DNA of 64,000 bases from Rhyacophila brunnea (GCA_022495005.1 JAGYXB010000825.1:4030001-4094000); one strand, 5' to 3'. Positions 34,650-46,728 are shown, numbered from the stretch's first letter. Notes: generated from the letters alone by a model not told the origin. Made by a program: numbers and translations.

Positions 34650-35395
34650 AAGTATAATAATCTCAGAGTAATGATATATAGAGAGTGCATATTTTTCGGC
34701 AAAATGAAGCTGTGTTTCTAGCATATAACGTACCGTAGAACAATGATTTTATTATTATCAACTTATCTATGAAACGTTATACCATCGTGTAGCTTCGCAG
34801 TACGACTACCAAATTTCAACACAACATAGTTAACCATAATATGTTCAATTAAAATAATTACAAGATAAAAAGAACTTTTTATATACTTACCTACTACGTT
34901 TTTCAATGTTCTGTTGAATCATAATACCTATAAACTTGACAATTCTATGTATTAATAAATACTTTTTTTTGTACTTGATAGAAATACTGAATAAATATAG
35001 AATACTGAAATGTCATTTTGACATTTTATGTTGATTTCCATAGTAACGCACGTATATATATATTAATAATTTAGTTGCTAGGACTGGAAACAAAAGAAAA
35101 AATTTGTACTGGACAAATAAGAATACGAGCTAAAAAAAACATGGTAATAACTAAAAATAATTACCACTAACTTTATATTACACACAAAAACAATAAATTT
35201 CATCAACACGTGCTCGCAGTTTTGAAATGTGTGTAATCAGTCAAATCAATTTTTTCCGGCGACGTTTTCAATTTTTTTAAATTCAGCTTTAGAAATTCTA
35301 TCTTACTCTAACGCATAGAGCGGAGATATAAGCGTGCCGAATGCTTACTCACTCGCACTTATGGTTTGTTTTTGTTCAGGCTTTGATAATAATAT
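34650..35395 (+). repeat. Repeat E, copy 1, interrupted by repeat F
   Basis: Two parts match 63.38-63.80 kb in order. The first part (34650-34854) shares CTCAGAGTAATGATATA, TATGAAACGTTATACCAT and ACACAACATAGTTAAC. The second part (35141-35395) shares AATAATTACCACTAACTTTA, AACAATAAATTTCA, CCGGCGACGT, AAATTCTATCTTACTCTAAC and GGAGATATAAGCGTGCCGAA. In the 63-kb copy the parts are contiguous, so repeat F inserted here. Its class is unknown and there is no open frame. Confidence 0.75.
34855..35140 (-). mobile_element. Repeat F, copy 1, inserted in repeat E
   Basis: Reverse-strand match to 46.30-46.73 and 59.05-59.48 kb. Shared blocks are AATTACAAGATAAAAAGAAC, GTTGAATCATA, AATACTGAAATGTCATTTTG, TTGATTTCCATAGTAACGCA, TTAATAATTTAGTTGCTAGG and GACAAATAAGAATACGAGCT. 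It is shorter than the other copies because it lacks their TCTAGACATTTGAAAC...CAGTTAATTCTG part. The absence of the block from the 63-kb repeat E copy shows it is an insertion. Confidence 0.75.
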
Positions 35396-35549
35396 ATTAT
35401 CCACTGAGTCTACACACGTAATTTGTAATTAAATAGAAACATTATAATAATAATATATTTTTAAGGGCACCTCGGTTGTTTGTTATTGTATTAAGTTATT
35501 GGGTTGTCGGTATTATACGAAGTGAAGGTATGTGCACTCATAGATACCT

Positions 35550-35880
35550 ACAATGCGAAGGGCACTTAAAGCTTTTGAAATGGGCTTCCTATCAGTTGGA
35601 AAGACAAAGTTACGAATTTCAAAGTAATATTGAGGATGAAAAATAACACAGCGGTAAAGAAAGTTGGCATAATTTAATCACATCATGCGGCGTCCTGAGA
35701 AATATCAACGTATGCATATTATCATTCAATGGAAGATTTACGGTAAGCGAATAAGAACGTCCTGGCTCAAACATCTGAGGGATTGGTTAGAGCTTAGAGC
35801 AGCTAAAAGACAGCCTAAATTATCGCAGCTGTTCGATGACGGATATGGCTCAGAAAGAAGAATAAGATAGGTACATATGA
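35550..35880 (+). pseudogene. LINE reverse-transcriptase tail relic
   Basis: A first stretch reads MRRALKAFEMGFLSVGKTKL. After stops, the open frame at 35685-35870 reads MRRPEKYQRMHIIIQWKIYG, KRIRTSWLKHLRDWLELRAA, KRQPKLSQLFDDG. This follows the LINE tail pattern AFEMW..RR.L.I.., GHIMRR.EKY.LL..I.QGKI.GKR..GR...SWL.NLR.WFG...LF. The usual GRR before SWL and the Trp after FEM are lost. Several stops separate the pieces, so it is inactive. It belongs to a different LINE family from the 26- and 32-kb relics. Confidence 0.7.
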
Positions 35881-37840
35881 GATTAGAAGTTACTCTCCAC
35901 CTTCAATAACCACGAAAATATTTTCAAGTTGGAATTATAATGAAAAATAATCAAGAGGTTTGTTTATCAACTTGACAATACTGCTTACGCTTTACGTGTC
36001 TTCTAACGTAAAGCGTAAAACACGGAGAGGAACCCAAAAATTCTGTTTATTTATTCAACTCGCGATTTGACACATTTACATTTCAGCTTTAGCGAAGACG
36101 ATAAACTATAATTCTAAATAATATGTCTCCACTTCACAAAAATATATATAAGTATCTACCATTTTCCGAAGACTTATAAAATATATAACATACATATTCT
36201 GATGAAAATGTTAAGCATCACTGATGTAGAATGTATGTAGTGTGCGGATGGACGGCCGAAAGTAAAACATTTACAATATACCTAATATGCCATCAGCTAA
36301 AAATTTATTCCCATTTAAAAACTGCTATTTTTGAGTCCGTGGGCGGACGCAGGCCTCGGTGAAACAGGAATATCATTATAAGCAGGCGATAGATTGCTAT
36401 AATTGCAAATCATATAATATACAGGAATATGAAACTGTGGAATAAGATCATTCATTCACAAGAAACTCTGGCGGCTTGCCGTCTTGTGTGCATTACATGT
36501 TATCTTCCTCCGGGCTGTTGTTTAGTTATTCGACACTAATTAATAGGTTTCATTCAATTTCATGTGGAAAAAATAGTAAGTATTTAAAATTAGAAACCCA
36601 ATGGGGGATAACAGTTGCAAGTCGAAGGCGTCGATTGGATATAGGGACATTGGTATCCAAGTTAGAATTGCCGCTCTTCCCCCCTCAAATAATAAAATAT
36701 TTATTTAGTGGAAATATAACTAAAAGAAAAGATGAAACAAGTATTTTATTTTCATCAAAATATGTAACAAAAATTATGACATTATATTACATATTAATTA
36801 TAAATCCAAGATTTTGTCTTATATCGATAGATACTTAAATGAAGTACGAAACCACAATTTATTGCATGGGGAGAAAAATGTGCCGCGGGCGTCTTTTATT
36901 TTTGTATATAGTTGAGAATAACATATTATTTTTTAATAATATCATTATAAATGTTTTTCTAGGACTTTTGCAGTGTTGCCATTTTTTTCTATGCTGACTA
37001 TAGTACGAAGGCGTAAAAATTATAGCATTTCTAAAAAATATATAGTACAGGAACATTTTTCGTCTTGAATCATTTAAAATTATAGTATTTTGGTATATTT
37101 GGCGTAAAATTATAGTATTTCACATTTTTCGCGGAATTAAAATTATAGTACGGTTAGCATCACTGCTCGGCAGCAACTGTGGTTTATGATCTAAACAGGG
37201 GCAATTCCTTAAAAACAAGGAATACAGAGAACATGTTAGGTTTCTTAAATAGTTACCAATCTAAACGTTTACATGACAAAATTGAATGCATATTATAAAT
37301 ACATAGGTACTTACATAAATATTGAAAATAACATAAGTATAGTTTTTAACACGTGCTAAGTTTATTTCCCACTCGAAAATAGTACATTCTTATAACCACG
37401 CCCAAGAGGTAACGCACATTATTATTGTGTTCCATGAGTATATCAAAATATGTTAGAAGGTATATGATAATGATTACAAGTCAACCCAGTTGAGTTTTCG
37501 TAAACATCGAAATAAGGCACTGGACCGTCCCATAAAGGCCCCGTGTCACTCAGAAAGCTGGGGAGTTTATTCGGTCAGTAGGACGATTTAAGGACGTGGA
37601 GACCCGAGACAATCATTGACCGATTTTGAGCCCCACCACGATATAAAATAAAATAAAAAACATAAATACTGTAACTAACTAAAAATAATTATTATGACGA
37701 CATAATTATAATAATAATACAACTTAGTGGTAATATTTTTTGTTTACAAGTAAGTTCGTATCTGTTTGAGTAGCTATGTTATAGACCCCTTTGATGTTAG
37801 TTGCAAGGATATTATGGTTTGGGTAATATTATATTTCTTT
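35881..37840. other. unannotated sequence with a 120-codon open frame
   Basis: The frame at 36476-36838 (plus) has no recognised motif. Between 37010 and 37160 the word AAAATTATAGTA (or a close variant) recurs four to five times, a loose AT-rich repeat. Nothing else is supported. Confidence 0.4.
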
Positions 37841-38165
37841 TATTTTGTTAACTGTCAATTCATGGTGGAACTGCATTGTATTGTTGTTTTTATTTAATAA
37901 TACGCAATTTTTTTTATAGTACTTATTCCACTTTAATTAATATATTAGGACCGGTTTCGTCCGCTTCAGTGGGACATTTTCAACTTGAGTTGAGTTTGAT
38001 TAAATAAAAACAACAATAATATTATATTCTTAATTAACTAAATTTTGGAATAATTTAATAATTGGTTTTAGCTGTTTCGAGGCCCTTTTCAAATCTTCTG
38101 ACGAATTTAGTGCGTCATCTACTTCTACGACTAGTCTATGCAGGCTACGTTTATTATCTCCAATT
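37841..38165 (+). repeat. Repeat G/D copy (single-arm form of the 16.9 kb hairpin)
   Basis: It starts TTTTATTTTGTTAACTGTCA, ATTCATGGTGGAACTGCATT, as at 16.83 kb, then ATAGTACTTATTCCACTTTA, AGGACCGGTTTCGTCCGCTT and AGTGGGACATTTTCAA. It does not turn back into a second arm. It continues with TTTTAGCTGTTTCGAGGCCC, AAATCTTCTGACGAATTTAG and TGCGTCATCT, the repeat D blocks reversed. So D and G look like parts of one element. Confidence 0.6.
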
Positions 38166-39270
38166 TTAATGACATTAAAAATATACATATAATCTAATAC
38201 TGGATGGGTACAATTCGAAAACGGGATCTACGTATTCATTTTTACAGTATAATTTTTAATGGCGTAAAAATACTGATAAGTATGATTTTATTTAAACGTA
38301 CTTACTAATATATGATTACTGATTACAATGATTCTAATGAAAGGCGTATAACGTTTTTAACGCTCATTTTATCTCCGTTAATTAATCTCTCCAAGTTTGG
38401 AGATGTGATTAATTAAATGTTGGGCACAATTAAATGAATTAATTATTATCTCTTAGGCGCCCAAGAATATAATATATGAGGCAGCCATTTCTGAATAACC
38501 GCATCAATTATTACTACTAAGGAGTAAGAAGAGGATAATAATAATATTATTATTACGACCTCGATTTTATCAATAAAGATATTATGTACTCAGTAGCTAA
38601 TGTAAAATAGTGTAAATAATGTACAATATTTTCTAAGATATGAAACCTTCTATGATAAAATATGAACACGTATTTTTATCTGCGTGAAACTCTTGTCAAC
38701 CAAATTATGTCAGACTGGGTGAGTAAAGGGAAAAGCAGCTATTTCACACGAAAAAACCGTAGATTTCCTGAAATGAAAAAAGTATCAAAGATACAGATTG
38801 TCGCTGAGAAGAAAAATTCACTTGTATCTAAGAATTTCAATTTAAGAATAAACGTGAGCCCTTTTTGTGAATCATGGTTCAATAAAAAAAATCTTTGAAT
38901 CCTTTCTAAACGCTTTACCGTATGCGTTTATTTATTATAAAACATCTGGCGCTTTTATAAAAAAATCTTTTACACTACTGTGGAACAATTTAACCTTTAA
39001 CAAGCACAGATGGAATTACGCAGGGTGAATGAGATTATTGGCACGGTTGTTATTCTGGATTGCACGAAAACGCTAGTCTGTCTTCTAGAAGCTGGCGTGC
39101 CGGTTCCCCCCCCCCCCCCACCCGCTTCAGCATCCATCTCGTTCTCTCCAATTGAACACTTGCAACAGTTGAACGCGATGGCACAATGCTTTCCGTGTGA
39201 CGTGTACGCCAGTTTACAGAATACAGACTTTAGAGTTAAAGCCACATAGGTACCAGGCGTGATTTTGGCA
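38166..39270. other. unannotated sequence with a C14 tract
   Basis: Open frames at 38662-38898 and 39010-39249 have no motif; the second runs through a 14-base C tract (39106-39119) that codes a Pro run. Nothing else is supported. Confidence 0.4.
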
Positions 39271-39272
39271 AG

Positions 39273-39642
39273 CTAGATACATGGCCCCCACATCCTGAAG
39301 CGGGCCCCCAGGCTAGGATCTTTGGCGGGTCCCCCTACCTATAGCTAAAGATAAAGGCAGCGTGACGCTCTATAGTAGCGTTTTCCAAAAGGTGTATGCG
39401 GTAAAATAAATGTGCATATTTAGTGTTTTTTTGTACATTTTAATGCATCAATATGAACTATGGAGTTGTCGAGTATCGGATACACAATTAAAAATGATAT
39501 CGTACAACCACATAATTTTAATTAGAGCGAATTTGTGATGTGTATTTATATCACTTATCTGGCGACGCCGGGCCCTTCCTGAGCCCGGGCCCCCAGGCTA
39601 GAGACCTGTCAGCCCCCCCCCCTTTATGGGGGCCATGGCTAG
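39273..39642 (-). mobile_element. Repeat H, GC-rich TIR element, copy 1
   Basis: The ends CTAGATACATGGCCCCCA and TGGGGGCCATGGCTAG are inverted. Inside are CATCCTGAAGCGGGCCCCCA, GGCTAGGATCTTTGGCGGG, an AT-rich middle with ATGGAGTTGTCGAGTAT, and ATCACTTATCTGGCGACG, CCGGGCCC...GAGCCCGGGCC. The same order, reversed, fills 50371-50794. Both termini hold C/G runs and GGGCCCGGG-type palindromes. It has no coding content; probably a MITE. Confidence 0.7.
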
Positions 39643-40164
39643 ATGAGTAGTAAAGTTGGCAACACTAGTAAGTACGAATCCCGTACGAATTAATTAATTG
39701 TACGCAGAAATATGTCATCGGATGTTGAAAGGTCAAGAAACGAATGATTCAGTATTGAATGTAAAAAGTTTACGGATTAGGCAATTGCATGGATTCGGCG
39801 TGACGTAATATATAACGGTGACGAAGACCTATACTGGTTGATTAATTAGCGTTTACCGGTTTACCTCGACGCGTAAAAATAATTGAAATACGAGAATTTC
39901 TAACCAGAATATTTAAGGGTAATTGCGGCGCGAATGAATGCCACGATTAGCTGATTACACTCAGCTACTTCAACCATCGTATCTACAGAATTAAAAATAA
40001 ATCTGCTTGTATTTTGCTGTTTTGTATTTTTCACCCAGCCAAACGAGCACACAAGGGGTGGGCGGTTTTCGGGTTCGGACCACGCCAGAAACGGAAAAAA
40101 TACACACTATTTTGGAAAATGGAATATTATTTTGTCCTTCATCAAGACCTCATGACAGAGGATC
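39643..40164. other. unannotated sequence
   Basis: No gene can be supported. The last 130 bp may belong to repeat C. Confidence 0.35.
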
Positions 40165-40560
40165 GTGACAAAGATGGTTTGGCTGTCAAACAGCTGTCTG
40201 AACGGATTGACCCCAGTCCTCTCGGCATTGTACGTCACGCAAGGCCTGCGGCCACTGGAAGACCCGTGGCACTCATAAATTGGTGAAACTATCTGTGGCA
40301 CACAATATTTACTTTAATATTCCTCCGATGCGGCATGTCTAAAAGACAAGACAGCGCGAACGACACAAACGGACATGGTTCTAATATTATTATGACAAAT
40401 AAACCACGCGCATTTGATAACCGACGGGTCACAATAACTCGTACGTGAACACACTCTTAGTTATACACACAAGACTCAAAGTGCGGAATGTCTGGGTATG
40501 GGGAATGTACGAGGAAAATTGTGGTATTCCGCGGTTGAAGCGAAGAGAAGTTTTTATTAA
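40165..40560 (+). repeat. Repeat C, copy 3
   Basis: Matches 27955-28345 through CTGGAAGACCCGTGGCACTC, GCATGTCTAAAAGACAAGAC, AGCGCGAACGACACA, CATTTGATAACCGACGGGTC, GGGTATGGGGAATGTACGAG and GCGGTTGAAGCGAAGAGAA. Open frames here (40014-40286, 40445-40648) do not align in frame with the other copies and are not supported as genes. Confidence 0.65.
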
Positions 40561-41841
40561 CCCCACTCCCAACCACCACCATAAGAATAATTTAAAAAAA
40601 AAATGTACCCAGCACATATACTTTTTTTCTAATAGCCACCCATGTTAGCTTAGTTCATAGAGCGGCGGCCGTCTTTGAATGAATACGAGACCAAAAATCC
40701 AGATTGGTTTCTTTAAAAATGTCCGGATACATAAGGGCCTCGCACATATGCCCCAATCGGGCCTCGCACTTGCTAGGACCGGACCAGAGTTAAAATCTCG
40801 GTTCTTGACAATAATCGCCTCATATGTTTATAAAACATGCATGGATACGATAAATGAAGCGCCTAGTTTCAAAACCCCCTAAAACGATTTTAGGTACATA
40901 GTTCTGAAAAAAATGAGAAAAACTCATATCTATTAAATCTGTGAACTTTATGAATTTATTTTTTAATTCGTGCATTCTAAGGAGTATTTTCTTTTGGCTT
41001 ATCCATTTTAGGAGTCTTTGAAAAGCACGTCCAACCATTTTAGCGGGTTTTGAAATTTACCCCAATTTTTATCGTATTGAAGGATTTTGGCGTTTTTTTA
41101 AGTTAAATCTTTGGCCATCATATAGGTAACAAAAATATTCATCTAAATACATAGGTATCCAACTCAAAAATTTTCAAAAACCGTTTTAGGATGATTGGAA
41201 ACTAGGCGCTTCAAATTATCAAAGGAAAGCAATCACAGAACAGATTAATTATGAGTTCCCTGTAAGCAATCTACCTAGAGACATTGATGAGAGGCAAACG
41301 GCTGATTACCGATACGTGAATCATTGAAGTGTTCGCGCGGCTACTGCCAGACGGAAACATTGCCTGCTCAATAACGAAAACATCACACGTTTCAATTAAG
41401 CCAGAGCGATCAGCGCCGCAGGCCGGTCAATAGGCTTTAATGATTGAAATGAAGAAAAAATCTGGCCGAATGGCGGTGGCGGGGACGCAAAGGTCGCGGG
41501 GTTCCAGTCCCGGCCGCGGAGGTCGACGAACCTCCACCGAAATCTCTCGGCGGACCTCACCCACACGCGGGCGCTGTACACGATGTTCATTCGACGCATA
41601 CACCGATCGGTTCTTGTTCGGATACGTCTATAATACTCCACAGGCACTCTCATGGCGTGCTTTATCTTTTTTGCAGAAGGACAATATGTATAAATAATAT
41701 ACCGGAATTGCAAAACCAAAAGGGCGTAAGTAACAATTCGATAATCTGCAGGACAATTATTTGATATTTAGAATTATTTTATTTTCACTAACCCACCAGA
41801 AAATAGTTTTGCTGTCACACTTTTGTAAACGTCCAAGATGA
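40561..41841. other. unannotated sequence with a GC-rich patch
   Basis: A GC-rich block at about 41460-41620 is open on both strands (85 and 107 codons) without a recognisable motif. GC content, not coding, probably explains this. Nothing else is supported. Confidence 0.4.
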
Positions 41842-41849
41842 CATTCTCC

Positions 41850-42072
41850 CAGCGCTCGAAATGGAAAATTTTACGAACCGGAGCGCTTGATAATTTTACG
41901 AAAATATTAACATAGTTATCTAATGTATTTGTATTTTATAAAAATAAGTGTGTTCGATTTTTATTATATGGCATATCTAGCTCAGACGGTCAATTTAATA
42001 TTTCCACGAGACAAAGCGATAATCTTCAGGATTTTATGAACCGGAACGGCGCTCCGGTCATTTCGAGCCCTG
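41850..42072 (-). mobile_element. hAT-C element, copy 1
   Basis: The ends are CAGCGCTCGAAATGG and CATTTCGAGCCCTG (complement CAGGGCTCGAAATG). Flanks CATTCTCC (41842-41849) and CACTCTCC (42073-42080) form an 8-bp target duplication with one mismatch. Inner blocks TTTTACGAACCGGAGCGC, AGCTCAGACGGTCAATTTAA and GGAACGGCGCTCCGGTCA are shared, reversed, with 54897-55144. 223 bp and non-coding. Confidence 0.85.
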
Positions 42073-42149
42073 CACTCTCCATAAATAGCAAATCTTCGCT
42101 AAAATGTCCCCTAGACTCATTGGCTTAGCAAACTCGACATAACACGTAT

Positions 42150-42325
42150 TATACATAATTAAGCAAGATCAGTACCGGTTTGGTCCACTGATTTCTAAGT
42201 TTCTTTCTAAATTGAGAATGTGAAAAAGTATAAATAATATGACTGGCTTGAACTGTTTCGAGGCCCACTTTTTAAATCGATTGCGTCATCTGCGTGAAAT
42301 AAAATCGACGCTGCTCATTTCCGGT
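42150..42325 (-). repeat. Repeat G/D fragment
   Basis: AGTACCGGTTTGGTCCACTG and then TTGAACTGTTTCGAGGCCC, AAATCGATTGCGTCATCTG and AAAATCGACGCTGCT match the G start and (reversed) D end seen at 37.9-38.1 and 30.8 kb, with the G and D blocks brought close by internal deletion. This supports G and D being two ends of one element. Confidence 0.55.
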
Positions 42326-42815
42326 TCATACGGCGCACGTGACGACCTAGTCACCGCAGTCTCCCAATCTCAGTCGATTGAGCTGCGCTGTAATCTTCGT
42401 ATGTAGGCATAATACATACCGTAGTGGCATTGTACCTCCAGCATCCCTAAATATGGAAGAGGAATCTTCATTCAAAAATGATCATGGCTTGTTCATTTCG
42501 TAACAGCCGATGCTAGAGGAAAATGAAAACGGGTCATGTATGGTAGTGAAAATGAATAGGTATGTACCCAAGTATTTTCATGGCCAAAGGCACGTCAGTG
42601 TGACAATTTAAAAAATAAATAATCCCCAACTGCTTACACCTAGTCTAGCCATAGCGTAGTAGTGCCAACGCGCTTTGCTCTTGAAAATGCATCCGCAAGA
42701 ACGGTGCTAACTATCTCCGGCCCGCGGTCCGCGTCTAATGTGATATTTTTTTTAGATTGGAAGACCGTAGTCTCACACAATGTACAGGAGTAAATGCTAT
42801 ACCTACTAATATAAT
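42326..42815. other. unannotated sequence
   Basis: No gene or repeat can be supported. Confidence 0.4.
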
Positions 42816-42823
42816 ATTATATC

Positions 42824-43016
42824 CAGGGAACTCAGAAATTATGAGAACTGAAATACCTAACGGATGTGGAGTGACAGGCAACCGATCTCGAATGTTGAAG
42901 AATATGGGAAAAACTTAAACACATGTCAATAATACGTAATTCTAAACTTTTCATTCGTTCTGACAACATATTGAGGTATTAGCCTGTCGAAATTCAATTT
43001 ATGAATCTGTTCTGTG
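42824..43016 (+). mobile_element. hAT-B copy with internal deletion
   Basis: CAGGGAACTCAGAAATTATG at the left, CCTAACGGATGTGGAG, ACACATGTCAATAATACG, then a jump to TATTAGCCTGTCGAAATTC and GAATCTGTTCTGTG at the right. It lacks the middle of the 56.4 and 60.9 kb copies. The flanks (ATTATATC and ATTAGGTA) are only weakly alike, so the target duplication has decayed or the edge is a few bases off. Confidence 0.65.
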
Positions 43017-43024
43017 ATTAGGTA

Positions 43025-44600
43025 TATCAGTTCAAATCGTGTGATCGCAAAATCCTGGAGAGTTGTTGAGACTATTTAAACTTAAAGACTATTGGACAAA
43101 TGCCCTCCTAAAGAAATACAATATGGTAGTTTTTTAAAAATACTTAAGCAAACCATTTTTATCTAGAATGCAGACAGAGGTTTAAAATATGAGAGTTAAG
43201 CTGCAAGGGTTTACTGACAATTAAAAAAAACTATCGGCAGGTCATTTCGCATTGTGTATTTATTTGTACGAAAATTGACATGCCTGCTATGATATTAATT
43301 ATTTACCAGGATAGTTTTTTGTAGATTGGTATTATAAATCAAATTATTTTACAACGCCCAGGGTTCGGTGAAAAATTATCAAAAATAGTATAAGGATATT
43401 TAAAAAGAAACAATCTTAGAAAGCCCTGTCATTTTTTAGATGTTCCGGTTCAGGGTCGGATTATGAATATTAGGAATCAAAGTTTCCGGTACCGATTTCA
43501 AAATAATGAACGCGGTCCTCCGGATTCCAGGGTTCGGTTCTTGTGCCAATTATTCTAGTTTTGCTATAAACTATAAAGCGTCTTCAATAAATGACGTTAC
43601 AACCTAAGCGCTATGATATATGGGTCTTGTTTATTAAGTTTTTTTTAAATATAGTACACATTAAAACTATATATATTAATTAGTCAAAAATATGTTCAAT
43701 ATATCAGAGAAAATGTATATTGTAATGTTTTTGAATATATGTAGAATATAATTATTAATTAAAATACTTTAAAATGTATATTATAAAAAAACTCAAATTG
43801 CAAGCACCGTATTTTTCCGCTCGGTGCCTCTGGTCAGCATATACCTACACTCCGTCTATAAAAGGGCTCTGAAATACAGCACTGCAGTTGCAATGCGTCG
43901 ACGCAAGTTTTACTTGATTCCAAATTCATCCCATTAGAATCTCCATTTGGATAAAAAAAACAATTTGAGAAAAATAACAGTGCTGTGTGAGCGGAATGCA
44001 GAAACATTTGTCATAACTAAAATTTCCTTAGCAGAAAACACTATGCAGAAACATTGTCCTTAGTTAAGATCATTTCTATTGAAAATAATACCATATTTAA
44101 AAATTCTCTTTCCTATAGTTTAGGTAAATTATTTTATAATTGTTAAACGATGACAAAATTATCACAACTGCATTTTATAAATGCAATAACTATAAATACA
44201 TATTAATATTTAATTATAATACTCTTATGTTTCCGTTATAAGTCATTATACGTGATTCCACAGGCACCGCAAGATATTTTTTTAACATGGTAACACTAGC
44301 GTCAAGTGTCATTCTATCATCTGGCATCTTGTATTTCTGCAGGCTGGCGTATAAAAGTAAAATAATATTCTGCAAGTACATGCCAAACGAATTAACACTA
44401 TCAATATCCATATTGAGATAAATTGTTAAATGAATATGAGTGTATGGACTGTTTTATAGCACGCGAATTCATTGTGACAGCAGCTGTCAGTGGTAAAATG
44501 ATAATACGGAAAGGGGCGTGTTCATAACAAAAGTTGTCTATGGTTAAGGATACCTTAACTCTATACTCAGTATAGTCTATAGTTAAGTCATCCTTTTCGG
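43025..44600. other. unannotated AT-rich sequence
   Basis: A 65-codon frame (44214-44411, minus) has no motif. Near 44537-44600, TTGTCTATGGTTAAGGATACC and AGTCTATAGTTAAGTCATCC form a loose repeat next to the Harbinger-like insertion. Confidence 0.4.
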
Positions 44601-44607
44601 CGACTTA

Positions 44608-45143
44608 GGCCATCCTCCCACGGCGCAACTGACATCTGATGGAACTGGTTTGTGAAAGAACTCATAAACTGACCAATGTGATGCTTCGCACACGGCGCTA
44701 CTGAAACCCAGTTGAAATAATAATCACATAACCTCAAACTATCAAACTGGACTGTCAGCTGTGTTGTACAAAAACTGACAATACACGCGCTGCAGCGTTT
44801 ACAATTATGTTATTTTAATTTTCCGATTAATATTTACTTTTGACGTCTCTGGTTGTTTTGGTTTTTACGATATGATGCTAGCGGCTTTACGAAGTGCTAC
44901 CAATTTTGGTAAGAAAATATGATTTTTCAGCGAAATCTAATGATGTTGGTACTACTGTTTTACGGTGACTGGAAACTTCAAAGACCGCGCGACTAGCATG
45001 TCGCATCTCTTCGCGACCGTTTTGAAGCTGAGAGATTCCAGTCTCGCCGTCAGCGAGCCGCCATTGAAATACATTAGCTAGATACTGGCTGGAATTTTAG
45101 TTTCAGTTTCGACGGACATAAGTTGCGCCGTGGGAGGATGGCC
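44608..45143. mobile_element. PIF/Harbinger-like TIR element
   Basis: Perfect inverted ends of 23 bp start GGCCATCCTCCCACGGCGCA at each end. They are flanked by TTA on both sides (44605-44607 and 45144-45146), the 3-bp TWA duplication typical of PIF/Harbinger. Past the perfect part, CATCTGATGGAACTGG and its mirror are looser. The 536-bp interior has no transposase or Myb-like frame, so it is non-autonomous. The well-kept ends suggest a fairly recent insertion. Confidence 0.8.
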
Positions 45144-45146
45144 TTA

Positions 45147-46290
45147 TCCTTAGGATCGAAATCTTAGATTGTGCATGCCGCTCTATGTCTTTAACTTTAT
45201 TCGGGTACGGTTGAGACCATCTGCGCGTGTCCCACACACGGATTTAAAACATACGCAGACGTCCGAATGTCACAACAAGAACTCGACTTGCAGCATAATG
45301 ATATGCACTATAATGCGCTGTGTGTTTGTCAAGTGATGCGTACCATCGTCCTACTCATCTAAATCATTATCATCATCATCAGCCGCCGGCACGATAACTG
45401 GCAGGCCCATTCATTCTCCTCCATTCGAGAATGCGGCCTGCATTCTGTTTTTATATTTATAAATAACTACATACTCTCGCCCCCGCGATGTTCTTTTTTC
45501 AAAACCGGGAGATAAGTACTTTTCGAATGTATATTATACATACATAATGCAATGCGTTATCGTTGCATTTCTCACTGTTCAATATCCTGCATAGATAATA
45601 TACCCAGTGTCAGTATGTATAATAGACAAAAACCCTTTATAGAACGGGGCGGAAGAAACAAATTGACAATCTGGCCATTGACATAACGGACATCTGCTTG
45701 CATTATTTTATTATCGTAGATTCTGGAGAACTTTCTAGAGTGTTGAAATAAAACTTATAGGTATAATATTATAGATATACAGACAAAGTTTCTTAGATTC
45801 AGTTTTAAGTACTAATTTGTGTTGATAACTTTGCACTTTTACTCCACTGATAATATGCCTGTTTGCCTGATTACCTCGAATAAAATTAGATCAAATAATG
45901 ATATTCACTAGTATTTTGTATTGATATAAGTATTATGTAGTAATAAGAAAATAAATAGATAATAATATATCGAGGGTATTCTGGCAGAAAGCATTAAGTC
46001 ATTAAAACAAGTTCTGAGATAATAGCAAAAAGGACTTAAGTATATTTTTTTTCAAAGCGTTCCCCCACGTAGATTTTTTTATTATTTTTTCTACATTATA
46101 AAGAATAACCTTTTTGGCATACAAAACATAAGATTCGATGCGAATAAGTTGTAGGTATGTATATTTAAAAAAAAACAGTATAATTTTAATGTGACTGCTG
46201 ACTTAATGCATTCTGCCAGTAACTATTTTAAAGATCTCTAACTTCAACGTAATAAAATTTAATAAATATGTATAATGACAATGCAACTGT
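45147..46290. other. unannotated sequence
   Basis: There is a short ATCATTATCATCATCATCAG run at about 45363. Nothing else is supported. Confidence 0.4.
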
Positions 46291-46295
46291 TCTAT

Positions 46296-46728
46296 TTTAA
46301 AACGTTTTTCTTAGCTCGTATACTTATTTGTCCGGTACAAATCTTGCGATCGATTTTTAACTAACTTCCCGACTAGCTAGACATTTGAAACTTTAAGAAT
46401 ATATCAGAACACGATGCCAATGCATTTTTTTAATACTTTTAGCCATCGTTAAGTAGAATTTAATTCATTTTCAGTTAATTCTGTTTTGTATGAAAAGTTT
46501 TTTCGACACCATTATTGGTTGCTAGGGCTGGGGTCCTAGCAACTAAATTATTAATATATATGTGCGTTACTATGGAAATCAATATGACATGTCAAAATTA
46601 CATTTCAGTATTATTTATATCAAGTACATTTTTTTTGATCGTTTAAGCTAGTCAAGTCAAGTGTATATGATTCAACAGAAAATTTAAAAACGTTGTATAC
46701 AAAAAGTTCTTTTTATCTTGTAATTATT
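46296..46728 (+). mobile_element. Repeat F, copy 2
   Basis: Nearly the same over its whole length as 59045-59484. Shared blocks are TTAGCTCGTATACTT against TTAGCTCAAATTCTT, TTGTCCGG, CGATTTTTAACTAACTTCC, CTAGACATTTGAAACTTT, ATATATCAGAACACGATG, ACCATTATTGGTTGCTA, GTGCGTTACTATGGAAATCA, GATCGTTTAAGCTAGTCAAG and TTCTTTTTATCTTGTAATTA. No open frame and no clear inverted ends. A SINE or MITE is possible; the class is open. Confidence 0.75.

Noticed and set aside
36476..36838. 120-codon frame as a gene
   Set aside because: No motif or similarity to other regions; its length is within what chance gives in 64 kb.
39010..39249. Proline-run protein across the C14 tract
   Set aside because: The frame is open on both strands and the Pro/Gly run is simply the homopolymer.
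41440..41719. Coding region in the GC-rich patch (frames on both strands)
   Set aside because: High GC reduces stop codons on both strands, and no domain motif is visible.
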